Shown here in pieces: positions 1 to 5,377 of a DNA stretch of 5,377 bases (its first letter is position 1; each line of letters starts with the position of its first letter). The DNA lies in assembly GCA_024635855.1 (NCBI GenBank), contig JAGXHZ010000095.1, forward strand, positions 1 to 5,377. Reading direction: 5' to 3'. The notes under the pieces were generated by a model, which saw nothing but the letters and a program-made list of their open reading frames with translations, had not been told where the DNA came from and searched no databases. The DNA is from Sulfuricurvum sp. (GTDB taxonomy: Bacteria; Campylobacterota; Campylobacteria; Campylobacterales; Sulfurimonadaceae). A program made the translations under genes and the position numbers.

Positions 1-197
1 GCGTTATCCTAACAGGAATGGGAGGGGATGGTGCGAAAGGACTTTTGGCAATGCGCAATGCAGGAGCACGAACCCTTGGTCAAGATGAGGCAAGTTGTGT
101 TGTGTACGGTATGCCCAAAGTCGCGCATGAATTAGGAGCGGTCGAAAATCAACTTCCTCTCTCTAAAATAGCCAATGCTATTCTCGCTCTATTGTAG
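1..197 (+). CDS. cheB: CheB chemotaxis protein-glutamate methylesterase, C-terminal fragment
   Basis: This is the 3' end of a gene that begins upstream of the window. The reading frame starts at base 3 and gives 64 residues before the TAG at 195-197. CheB removes methyl groups from (and deamidates) glutamates of methyl-accepting chemotaxis receptors in the cytoplasm, which resets receptor sensitivity. The fragment opens with [16 protein letters not shown], the G-M-G-x-D-G motif near the C-terminus of the CheB esterase domain; its Asp (bases 27-29) matches the catalytic Asp of the Ser-His-Asp triad. The following [19 protein letters not shown] stretch is also strongly conserved in the family. 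The catalytic Ser and His, and any N-terminal receiver domain, lie outside the window, so it cannot be said whether this is a full receiver-CheB or an esterase-only protein. It is separated by 133 bp from the next gene and may belong to a different transcript. Confidence 0.95.
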   Translation, partial: VILTGMGGDGAKGLLAMRNAGARTLGQDEASCVVYGMPKVAHELGAVENQLPLSKIANAILALL

Positions 198-233
198 TAT
201 ACTAAGATTATTTTGTGATTTTTTTTATCTATG

Positions 234-272
234 ATATGCGTTAAAAATAGCGACTAAACGTTTTTAGCATAT
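234..272. repeat. Imperfect inverted repeat, candidate operator or hairpin
   Basis: The left arm ATATGC-GT-TAAAAA (234-247) pairs with the right arm TTTTTAGCATAT (261-272): 12 complementary positions, with a 2-base bulge (GT, 240-241) in the left arm and a 13-base centre. Inside it, CTAAA (254-258) and TTTAG (263-267) can form a smaller competing stem around CGTT. The right arm ends one base before a TTGACA element. It could be a binding site for a dimeric regulator just upstream of the promoter, or an RNA hairpin at the end of the cheB transcript. No U-run follows the right arm, so it is not a standard intrinsic terminator. The symmetry is seen directly; the role is inferred. Confidence 0.5.
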
Positions 273-301
273 TTGACAAAATGCTTCAAGAAAAGTAGTA
301 A
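273..301 (+). promoter_or_regulatory. Candidate sigma70-type promoter for the two-component cluster
   Basis: A perfect -35 hexamer TTGACA lies at 273-278. At 17 bases' spacing there is a weak -10 candidate, TAGTAA (296-301), and the sequence after it (TTAATATTTTTT) is very AT-rich. The position, 30 to 60 bases before the first gene of the cluster, fits a promoter. The -10 matches the TATAAT consensus at only three of six positions, so the exact element and start point are uncertain. No GG-N10-GC (sigma54) pattern was noticed in this gap. Confidence 0.4.
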
Positions 302-330
302 ATTAATATTTTTTAGGACAGGTACAGGAC

Positions 331-906
331 ATGAGTAGGATTAGAAATTTACAGAAGTTTTCACTTCGATTAAAAATGTTGTATGTAGAAGACAACGATT
401 CTCTCAGAGAAGAAACTGCCAAGGTATTTGGACCTCTTTTTGAGCGCGTTGATTTAGCTTCAAACGGCAAAGAAGGCTTGGATAAATACAATAGTAACCA
501 TTATGACATCATTATCACGGATATCAATATGCCGATAATGAATGGTATAGATATGATAGAACATATACGGGAAATAAATCCTGAGCAAAAAATCATAGCA
601 ATTTCAGCACACGATGAAACGACGATACTTCTTAATCTCATTCGCAAAGGGGTGAGCAGTTTTATCATTAAACCTATTAATCTTGATGATATGTTAACCG
701 TACTCTATCCTGTATGCCGAGATGCGGATGCACAAAATACGAATATTGAGCTCTTCAATGCACTTCAATCAGAGCGAAAAAAACTCAAACAAATAGTTGG
801 AACATTGACCTCGTATTTACATACAGTCGACATTAAAAATGATCAGTTAGGTGAATTCTATACACAAATGCATACGAAGGAGGAGGGTGATATTGAATTC
901 TTTTAA
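331..906 (+). CDS. Stand-alone response regulator (receiver domain with helical tail)
   Basis: This 191-residue cytoplasmic protein has a CheY-like receiver at about residues 14-130. The active-site set is complete: acidic pair Glu20-Asp21 (LYVEDND), phospho-acceptor Asp64 (ITDINMPIMNG), Ser92 at the Thr/Ser switch position and Lys114 (KPI). The remaining 60 or so residues hold no recognised output domain; they are charged and helical (for example LQSERKKLKQIV) and may form a coiled coil. The ATG at 331 is preceded by AGGACAGG (315-322); the next in-frame ATG, at 376, would cut into the first beta strand. The gene ends 14 bases inside the kinase gene, so the two are very probably co-translated and the kinase is its likely partner. 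Without an enzymatic or DNA-binding output it could be a phosphate sink, a phosphorelay shuttle or a protein-interaction regulator. The receiver call is firm; partner and role are inferred. Confidence 0.93.
   Translation: MSRIRNLQKFSLRLKMLYVEDNDSLREETAKVFGPLFERVDLASNGKEGLDKYNSNHYDIIITDINMPIMNGIDMIEHIREINPEQKIIAISAHDETTILLNLIRKGVSSFIIKPINLDDMLTVLYPVCRDADAQNTNIELFNALQSERKKLKQIVGTLTSYLHTVDIKNDQLGEFYTQMHTKEEGDIEFF
877..887 (+). promoter_or_regulatory. Strong ribosome binding site deciding the kinase TTG start
   Basis: The sequence AAGGAGGAGGG lies inside the end of the preceding response-regulator gene. Its GGAGG (882-886) is 6 bases from the TTG at 893-895, the same spacing seen at the next gene junction. 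An in-frame GTG at 887 overlaps this site and would be too close to it. An upstream in-frame GTG at 851 has no good Shine-Dalgarno. The site therefore supports TTG 893 as the start and suggests translational coupling. Confidence 0.75.
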
Positions 907-3466
907 AAAATGTGATCCTGTCAGTACAACAGTATTAATCGTTTTAATTGGTTTACTGGCTTTTATTCGAGTCAATGAAGGGTATTTGCCTTTTCATGTT
1001 ATTGTTGAATTATTTGCAGTTATTGTAGGCGTTATTATTGCGGTTATTGCCTATTATATGCATGCTTTTACCCGAAATAATTTCCTCCTATTTTTAGGTA
1101 TTGGCTTTTTTTGGGTTGCTTTTTTAGATCTTTTCCACATGCTCAGTTATCATGGTATGAATCTGTTTTCGGGTGTTTTGACATCAAATACTGCAACAAC
1201 TTTATGGATTTTCGGTCGTATACTGTGGATCATAACAATTTTATTGGCTCCCTTTATTCTTTTTAAGAGAGTATCAGCACGTTTTATTTTTAGTGTGATG
1301 GGTGCTCTATCAATCGCTATTTATGCTGCTACCTTTACGGACTCTATGCCACTCATGTACTCTTCGAAAGGGTTGACGCCGATTAAAATCGGACTTGAGT
1401 ATGCAGTTATAGTATTTTCAGTGCTTGCTATGTGGATCTACTATATCAGACAAAATACCTTTAATCCGACGATGTATCGTATGATCCAGTTATCGTTGAT
1501 ATTTGGGATTGCGGCAGAGAGCTGTTTCACCCTCTATACTACGGATATTTATGGAATTATGAATTTCATGGGGCATATCTTCAAATTTCTTTCCTATTGG
1601 ATGATATTTCAAGGAATTGTCGTTGCCGCACTCAAAGAGCCTTTTTCGGTGATGGCAAAAGCATCCAATACGTACGATACGATCCCTGTATCCGTTGTGG
1701 TTGCGGATGCTGATGGAATAGTACGTCAGGTTAATCGGGCAACAACTCGATGTTTTGCTAAATCGTCGGAAGATATGGTGGGACAGGATAATCATGACTT
1801 GCTGCACCCATACGGCATCGATAAAGCCCAGTGTGCTGTGTGTCAGGCCATTGCACGCAAAAAACATACAATAGTCGAAGTTGCTTTTGGAAAACAGCAC
1901 AAACAATACACGGTAAGTCCCATAGAAATAGAGGGAAATGTAACAGGAACACTTCAAATTTGTACCGATATGACAGAGCGTAAAAACTTTGAAGATGCTC
2001 TTTTACATGAAAAAGAGACAGCACAAAATTATTTGGACATTGTTGATGTCATGTTGCTGGTTATTGATACAGATACAAAAGTTCAATTACTCAATCGCAG
2101 AGGGTGCGAAATCATCGGTTACGATTTTGATGAAGTTGTTGGTAAAAACTGGATTGAAAACTTTTTGCCTAAACGATTCCGTAATGAGGTAATAGGAGTA
2201 AGCAATCAACTTATAAAGACGGACAAAGTAGCGAGCTACCATGAAAATCCAATTTTAACAAAAAATGGGGAAGAGCGGCTAATCGCATGGAGAAACACCC
2301 CTCTTTTTGATTTTGAAAATAACTTTATTGGTATTTTGTGTTCAGGTGAAGACATTACCGACATACGTAAAACGCAAGAACAGCTCAGTGAAAGTGAAGA
2401 GTTTTATCGAACCATTTTTTCGTCTGCGAATGAAGCCATTTTAATTCTACAGGATAATGTCATCACAGACTGTAATGAGCCGGCATTGGAACTTTTCGAA
2501 AAAGAAAAAGCAGCGTTAATCGGAATGGATATTTTCGATTCGGCAGATAATATTGAGTGCCGTGATAAGAGTCTGGATTTTTACTTAGATACAGCTTATC
2601 AAGGCTTTGACGCCATGGCGGAGTGTTCGCTGACATTGCATACAAAGGAAACAAAAGTAGTGGAGTTCACTCTCTCTGGTTTGGGAAAAGAAACTGAAAA
2701 CAAACTCATTATGATCGCTCGAGATATGACTAAAAAGATTGAATCTGAAAAATTATTCAAGCTCCAGACACGTCAAGCGCAGATGGGAGAGATGATCTCG
2801 ATGATTGCTCATCAGTGGCGGCAGCCTCTCGCCATTATAAATGCCATTACCACTCAAATGCGCTTTAAAGAATACATGAATGGGCATGAAGATTCAATCG
2901 AACAAAGCAATCTCATCAAAATTGAGGAGCAGTGTACGCATCTCTCTCAGACCATTTCTGAATACAGGGATTTTTTCCGACCCGATAAACCCAAAGAGTA
3001 TTTTGAACTCTCATTACTTTTGAGGCATGCTCTCAATTTGATCGAACACACGCTCAAAAATCAGGGGATTGAAATTGAGGAAATCATAGGAAATGCACCC
3101 AAGCTATTTAGTTATCGAAACGAAATTTTGCAGGTCTTGATTGCATTGTTAAAAAATTCATTGGATGCCTTTGAAGACAATGAGCTTGAGTACGGGAAAA
3201 TAACCATTAGCTTGAATAGTGATGATACCTACTGTATTTTAAGTATCCATGATAATGCAGGTGGGATTAAACCTGAAAATATGAATAAACTTTTCATCCC
3301 TTATTTTACGACCAAAAATAAAAACGATGGAACAGGGTTGGGTCTGTATATGAGCAAGATGATTATTCAGGATCATTGTCACGGTATGCTAGAGGTGTAC
3401 ACCCAAAAGAATGAAACAACATTTACCATAAAAATCCCTCATACAAAGGAGGGTAATGATGTTTAA
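893..3466 (+). CDS. Membrane sensor histidine kinase, MASE3-type N-terminus with three PAS domains
   Basis: This 857-residue sensor kinase sits in the inner membrane. Residues about 11-250 contain seven or eight hydrophobic segments and the FLDLFHMLSYHGMNLF stretch typical of MASE3, a membrane sensor domain whose ligand is, to my knowledge, unknown. Three PAS domains follow: PAS1 at about 257-364, with a CAVC pair (Cys314, Cys317) and nearby His305; PAS2 at about 378-492 (ending SGEDITDI); PAS3 at about 501-616. The catalytic core is complete: H-box AHQWRQPL with phospho-acceptor His640, N-box Asn755 (LLKNSLDAF), G1 box DNAGG (787-791), F-box FIPYFTTK (801-808) and G2 box GTGLGL (813-818). 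It should autophosphorylate and phosphorylate the neighbouring receivers; it has no receiver of its own. The TTG start is chosen for its strong, well-spaced Shine-Dalgarno; a GTG at 851 would add 14 residues but lacks one. It overlaps the genes on both sides. Kinase function is firm; the signal is not known. Confidence 0.93.
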   Translation: MNSFKKCDPVSTTVLIVLIGLLAFIRVNEGYLPFHVIVELFAVIVGVIIAVIAYYMHAFTRNNFLLFLGIGFFWVAFLDLFHMLSYHGMNLFSGVLTSNTATTLWIFGRILWIITILLAPFILFKRVSARFIFSVMGALSIAIYAATFTDSMPLMYSSKGLTPIKIGLEYAVIVFSVLAMWIYYIRQNTFNPTMYRMIQLSLIFGIAAESCFTLYTTDIYGIMNFMGHIFKFLSYWMIFQGIVVAALKEPFSVMAKASNTYDTIPVSVVVADADGIVRQVNRATTRCFAKSSEDMVGQDNHDLLHPYGIDKAQCAVCQAIARKKHTIVEVAFGKQHKQYTVSPIEIEGNVTGTLQICTDMTERKNFEDALLHEKETAQNYLDIVDVMLLVIDTDTKVQLLNRRGCEIIGYDFDEVVGKNWIENFLPKRFRNEVIGVSNQLIKTDKVASYHENPILTKNGEERLIAWRNTPLFDFENNFIGILCSGEDITDIRKTQEQLSESEEFYRTIFSSANEAILILQDNVITDCNEPALELFEKEKAALIGMDIFDSADNIECRDKSLDFYLDTAYQGFDAMAECSLTLHTKETKVVEFTLSGLGKETENKLIMIARDMTKKIESEKLFKLQTRQAQMGEMISMIAHQWRQPLAIINAITTQMRFKEYMNGHEDSIEQSNLIKIEEQCTHLSQTISEYRDFFRPDKPKEYFELSLLLRHALNLIEHTLKNQGIEIEEIIGNAPKLFSYRNEILQVLIALLKNSLDAFEDNELEYGKITISLNSDDTYCILSIHDNAGGIKPENMNKLFIPYFTTKNKNDGTGLGLYMSKMIIQDHCHGMLEVYTQKNETTFTIKIPHTKEGNDV
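3445..3453 (+). promoter_or_regulatory. Strong ribosome binding site at the kinase/HD-GYP junction
   Basis: AAAGGAGGG lies within the last codons of the kinase gene. Its GGAGG (3448-3452) is 6 bases from the ATG at 3459 but only 3 from the adjacent ATG at 3456, so 3459 is the better start. The arrangement GGAGG, GTAATG, ATG matches GGAGG, GTGATA, TTG at the previous junction almost base for base. Confidence 0.7.
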
Positions 3467-4889
3467 AAGCAAGTTGAAACAAATTATAGAATATGCGAAA
3501 GGGATGTCTGTTTTGTACGTTGAAGATGAAGCATTGATACGTGAAAATAATAAATATTTATTGGATACCATTTTTTCAGATGTCCAAACCGCTTCCAATG
3601 GAGCTGAGGGGCTAAAATTTTATGAGAAAAAGGTATTTGACATCGTCATAACCGATATTATCATGCCTGAGATGAACGGTGTGATGATGGTGAGGAAAAT
3701 AAAAGAGTTAAATCCAAAACAGCCTATCATTATCACCTCTGCATCGGAAGAGAGCACTTATTTATTAGAGCTTATTAATCTAGGAGTAGCAGAATTTCTC
3801 CTCAAACCGATCAAGACTGAACAAATAATTTCGATTCTCAATGAAGTTGTGACCAATATTTATAATCAACGTAAAGTGGATGAGCTAACTCTCCATCTCA
3901 AACAAGAACTTCTCCATCAAACAACCCTCTTAGAGCAATATAAAGAGGTAGTAGACGCATCCACAATCGTGACTAAAACCAATATTTATGGCAAAATAAT
4001 TTATGCGAATGATTTATTTTGTCAGAAAACAGGGTACAGGTTGGATGAAATCATCTCAAGAAGTCACACCCTATTTCGACATCCGGATATGAGCAGTGAA
4101 TTTTATAAAAACCTTTGGGAAACGATTTTAGAGAAAAAAATATGGAACGGTACCATTAAAAATATCAAAAAAAATGGTGAAAACTACATTACTGAAGTAA
4201 CGATCAAACCTATTTTAGATGAATTCGGGTCTATCCTTGAATTTATCAGTATCAGTCATGATATTACAGAACTGTATGACATCAACGATGAGATATGGCA
4301 AACGCAGCATGAGATGCTCTCATTGTTAGGCGAAGTAGGGGAGACAAGATCGCAAGAAACCGGCAATCACGTACGGCGCGTTGCAAAATACTCCAAACTT
4401 TTAGGTGAATTATACGGACTTGAAGAAGAGCAGATACGGATGATGTACAGCGCTGCACCCATGCACGATATTGGCAAAATCGGTATTGCAGATGCCATTT
4501 TGTTAAAACCGGGAAAATTGGATTTTGATGAATACGAAGTGATGAAAACTCACAGCAGTATCGGATACGATATTTTAAAACATTCCAATCGCCCTTTACT
4601 TCAAGCTGCGGCGATTATTGCACTCGAACACCATGAAAAGTGGGATGGTTCCGGCTACCCAAATGCGGTTCGTGGTGATAAAATTCATATTTATGGACGA
4701 ATCATTGCCCTGGCAGATGTATTTGATGCCCTAAGCTGTGAGCGTGTTTATAAAAAGGCATGGTCGATTGAAAAAATAATCGAGTTGGTTGTCGCTGAAC
4801 GAGGACGTCATTTTGACCCGACACTGGTGGATTTGTTTATGGATAATATAGAAAAGTTTACGGAGATAGCATTCAAATATAAAGATTAG
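3459..4889 (+). CDS. Response regulator with receiver, Aer-like PAS and HD-GYP domains (predicted cyclic-di-GMP phosphodiesterase)
   Basis: This 476-residue cytoplasmic protein has three parts. The receiver (about residues 14-130) has Glu22-Asp23, phospho-acceptor Asp66 (ITDIIMPEMNG), Ser94 and Lys116. A short helical linker leads to a PAS domain (about 158-272) with a FRHPDM motif, Trp220, Trp229 and a KNIKKNGENY stretch, closely resembling the FAD-binding PAS of the aerotaxis receptor Aer. The HD-GYP domain (about 285-470) has the expected metal and substrate residues: His304 (ETGNHV), His336-Asp337 (MHDIGKIGI), His365, the His391-His392 pair, the GYP motif (WDGSGYP, 395-401) and Asp420 (LADVFDAL). 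HD-GYP proteins hydrolyse cyclic-di-GMP to pGpG or GMP, usually favouring motility over attachment. Activity is predicted to depend on phosphorylation by the upstream kinase, and perhaps on redox state through the PAS. The ATG at 3456 would add one Met, but 3459 has better spacing from its ribosome site. The start overlaps the kinase gene by 8 bases. No GGDEF domain is present. Confidence 0.94.
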   Translation: MFKSKLKQIIEYAKGMSVLYVEDEALIRENNKYLLDTIFSDVQTASNGAEGLKFYEKKVFDIVITDIIMPEMNGVMMVRKIKELNPKQPIIITSASEESTYLLELINLGVAEFLLKPIKTEQIISILNEVVTNIYNQRKVDELTLHLKQELLHQTTLLEQYKEVVDASTIVTKTNIYGKIIYANDLFCQKTGYRLDEIISRSHTLFRHPDMSSEFYKNLWETILEKKIWNGTIKNIKKNGENYITEVTIKPILDEFGSILEFISISHDITELYDINDEIWQTQHEMLSLLGEVGETRSQETGNHVRRVAKYSKLLGELYGLEEEQIRMMYSAAPMHDIGKIGIADAILLKPGKLDFDEYEVMKTHSSIGYDILKHSNRPLLQAAAIIALEHHEKWDGSGYPNAVRGDKIHIYGRIIALADVFDALSCERVYKKAWSIEKIIELVVAERGRHFDPTLVDLFMDNIEKFTEIAFKYKD

Positions 4890-4900
4890 AAAGGGCAAGA

Positions 4901-5377
4901 ATGTCAAAATTTAACGAATTTAAAAATCTATCTGTATTGTATGCCGAAGACAATACAGCACTGCGAGAGGTAACTGAAAAAACGCTACAGCTGGTAGTCG
5001 GTAAAGTTTATTCTGTAGCCAATGGGATAGAAGCACTCAATATCTATAGAAATAATCCCATTGATATTGTCATTCTTGACATACATATGGGCAGTTTCAG
5101 CGGTATTGAGGTTGCAAAAAAGATTCGTGAAGAGAATGATAAAGTACCCATTGTCATCGTATCAGGATCCATAGCAACTGAAGATTTACTGGCGGCGTGC
5201 AAACTTAACTTGGTTGATTATATTCATAAGCCGATTGAGTTTAATGCCTTGGTAAAAGTACTCTATTCAGCCGTAGACAAGCTTCAATCTCACGGACTTC
5301 TTCTCGCAAAAATCAACGATAGCATATCGTACGACTATTTTGCCAAAGCTTTTATCAACTCAAAAGGGGTAAAAATA
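4901..5377 (+). CDS. Response regulator, 3'-truncated by the window; probable DNA-binding output
   Basis: The first 159 residues are visible and the frame is open at the window end. A receiver domain occupies about residues 8-125, with Glu16-Asp17 (LYAEDN), phospho-acceptor Asp60 (ILDIHMGSFSG), Ser88 and Lys110 (HKPI). The loop after the phospho-acceptor reads MGSFSG in place of the usual MPxMxG, so the conserved proline is missing. Residues about 128-159 (LLLAKINDSISYDYF and onward) look like the first strands of the winged-helix output seen in many Campylobacterota response regulators, but too little remains to be sure. The start is 11 bases after the HD-GYP stop, with AAGGG (4891-4895) 5 bases before the ATG, so it is very likely in the same operon. 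It would give the kinase a transcriptional branch if the output call is right. The receiver is firm; output and partner are inferred. Confidence 0.88.
   Translation, partial: MSKFNEFKNLSVLYAEDNTALREVTEKTLQLVVGKVYSVANGIEALNIYRNNPIDIVILDIHMGSFSGIEVAKKIREENDKVPIVIVSGSIATEDLLAACKLNLVDYIHKPIEFNALVKVLYSAVDKLQSHGLLLAKINDSISYDYFAKAFINSKGVKI

Noticed and set aside
195..226. Intrinsic terminator after cheB (palindrome TAGTATACTA at 195-204 and eight Ts at 219-226)
   Set aside because: The palindrome is short, AT-only apart from one G and one C, has no loop and is not adjacent to the T-run. No GC-rich stem precedes the Ts, so a terminator cannot be claimed.
303..491. Minus-strand open frame of 62 codons opposite the first response regulator
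   Set aside because: It lies opposite a well-supported receiver gene, has no recognisable motif and reads as a shadow of it. The same holds for minus-strand frames at 1490-1957, 1758-2024, 2463-2654 and 3389-3598.
851..892. GTG at 851 as the start of the histidine kinase
   Set aside because: It lacks a Shine-Dalgarno, would need a 56-base overlap and would add an unsupported Arg-rich segment. The TTG at 893 has an excellent, well-spaced ribosome site.
1989..2192. Plus-strand open frame of 67 codons inside the kinase gene
   Set aside because: It is an out-of-frame shadow within the second PAS domain, with no ribosome site or family resemblance.
3456..3458. ATG at 3456 as start of the HD-GYP gene
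   Set aside because: It is only 3 bases from GGAGG, whereas the next codon, ATG 3459, has the same 6-base spacing as the kinase start. The difference is a single Met, so this is a preference and not a firm exclusion.
3459..4889. A GGDEF diguanylate cyclase domain in the HD-GYP protein
   Set aside because: No GG(D/E)EF motif is present; the region between receiver and HD-GYP is fully accounted for by a helical linker and a PAS domain.
1..5377. tRNA, rRNA, CRISPR array, insertion sequence or toxin-antitoxin pair
   Set aside because: The window is covered almost completely by the coding genes described. No regularly spaced repeats, transposase motifs or tRNA-like folds were seen.

Overview
The window reads as a signal-transduction locus from a Campylobacterota (Epsilonproteobacteria) genome, probably a Sulfurimonas- or Sulfuricurvum-like free-living member. 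The base composition is AT-rich, genes are tightly packed on one strand with overlapping ends, and the kinase has the HQWRQPL form of the H-box that is common in this phylum. The genus is an inference from style, not a proven identification.

Layout, all on the + strand. Bases 1-197 hold the last 64 codons of cheB, the chemotaxis methylesterase. Bases 198-330 are a 133-bp intergenic region with an imperfect inverted repeat (234-272) that abuts a TTGACA-type -35 element, so a new transcription unit probably starts here. Three complete genes and one partial gene then follow almost without gaps: a stand-alone receiver protein with a helical tail (331-906); a large membrane-bound histidine kinase with a MASE3-type N-terminus and three PAS domains (893-3466, from a TTG start); a receiver-PAS-HD-GYP protein predicted to be a cyclic-di-GMP phosphodiesterase (3459-4889); and a further receiver protein cut by the window edge (4901-5377), probably with a DNA-binding output.

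Likely logic. The kinase senses a signal through its membrane domain and PAS domains, autophosphorylates on His640, and passes phosphate to one or more of the three receivers. One receiver would act as a phosphate sink, shuttle or interaction module, one would lower cyclic-di-GMP, and one would probably change transcription. The three receivers have identical spacing between their active-site residues, and the first two are about half identical by eye, which suggests local duplication. The two overlapping junctions (906/893 and 3466/3459) carry the same strong Shine-Dalgarno at the same distance from the start codon, which points to translational coupling and fixed stoichiometry. No RNA gene, insertion sequence, CRISPR array or convincing intrinsic terminator was found. 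The individual protein families are known; what may be undescribed is this combination of one MASE3 kinase with three receivers, including an Aer-like PAS fused to HD-GYP.
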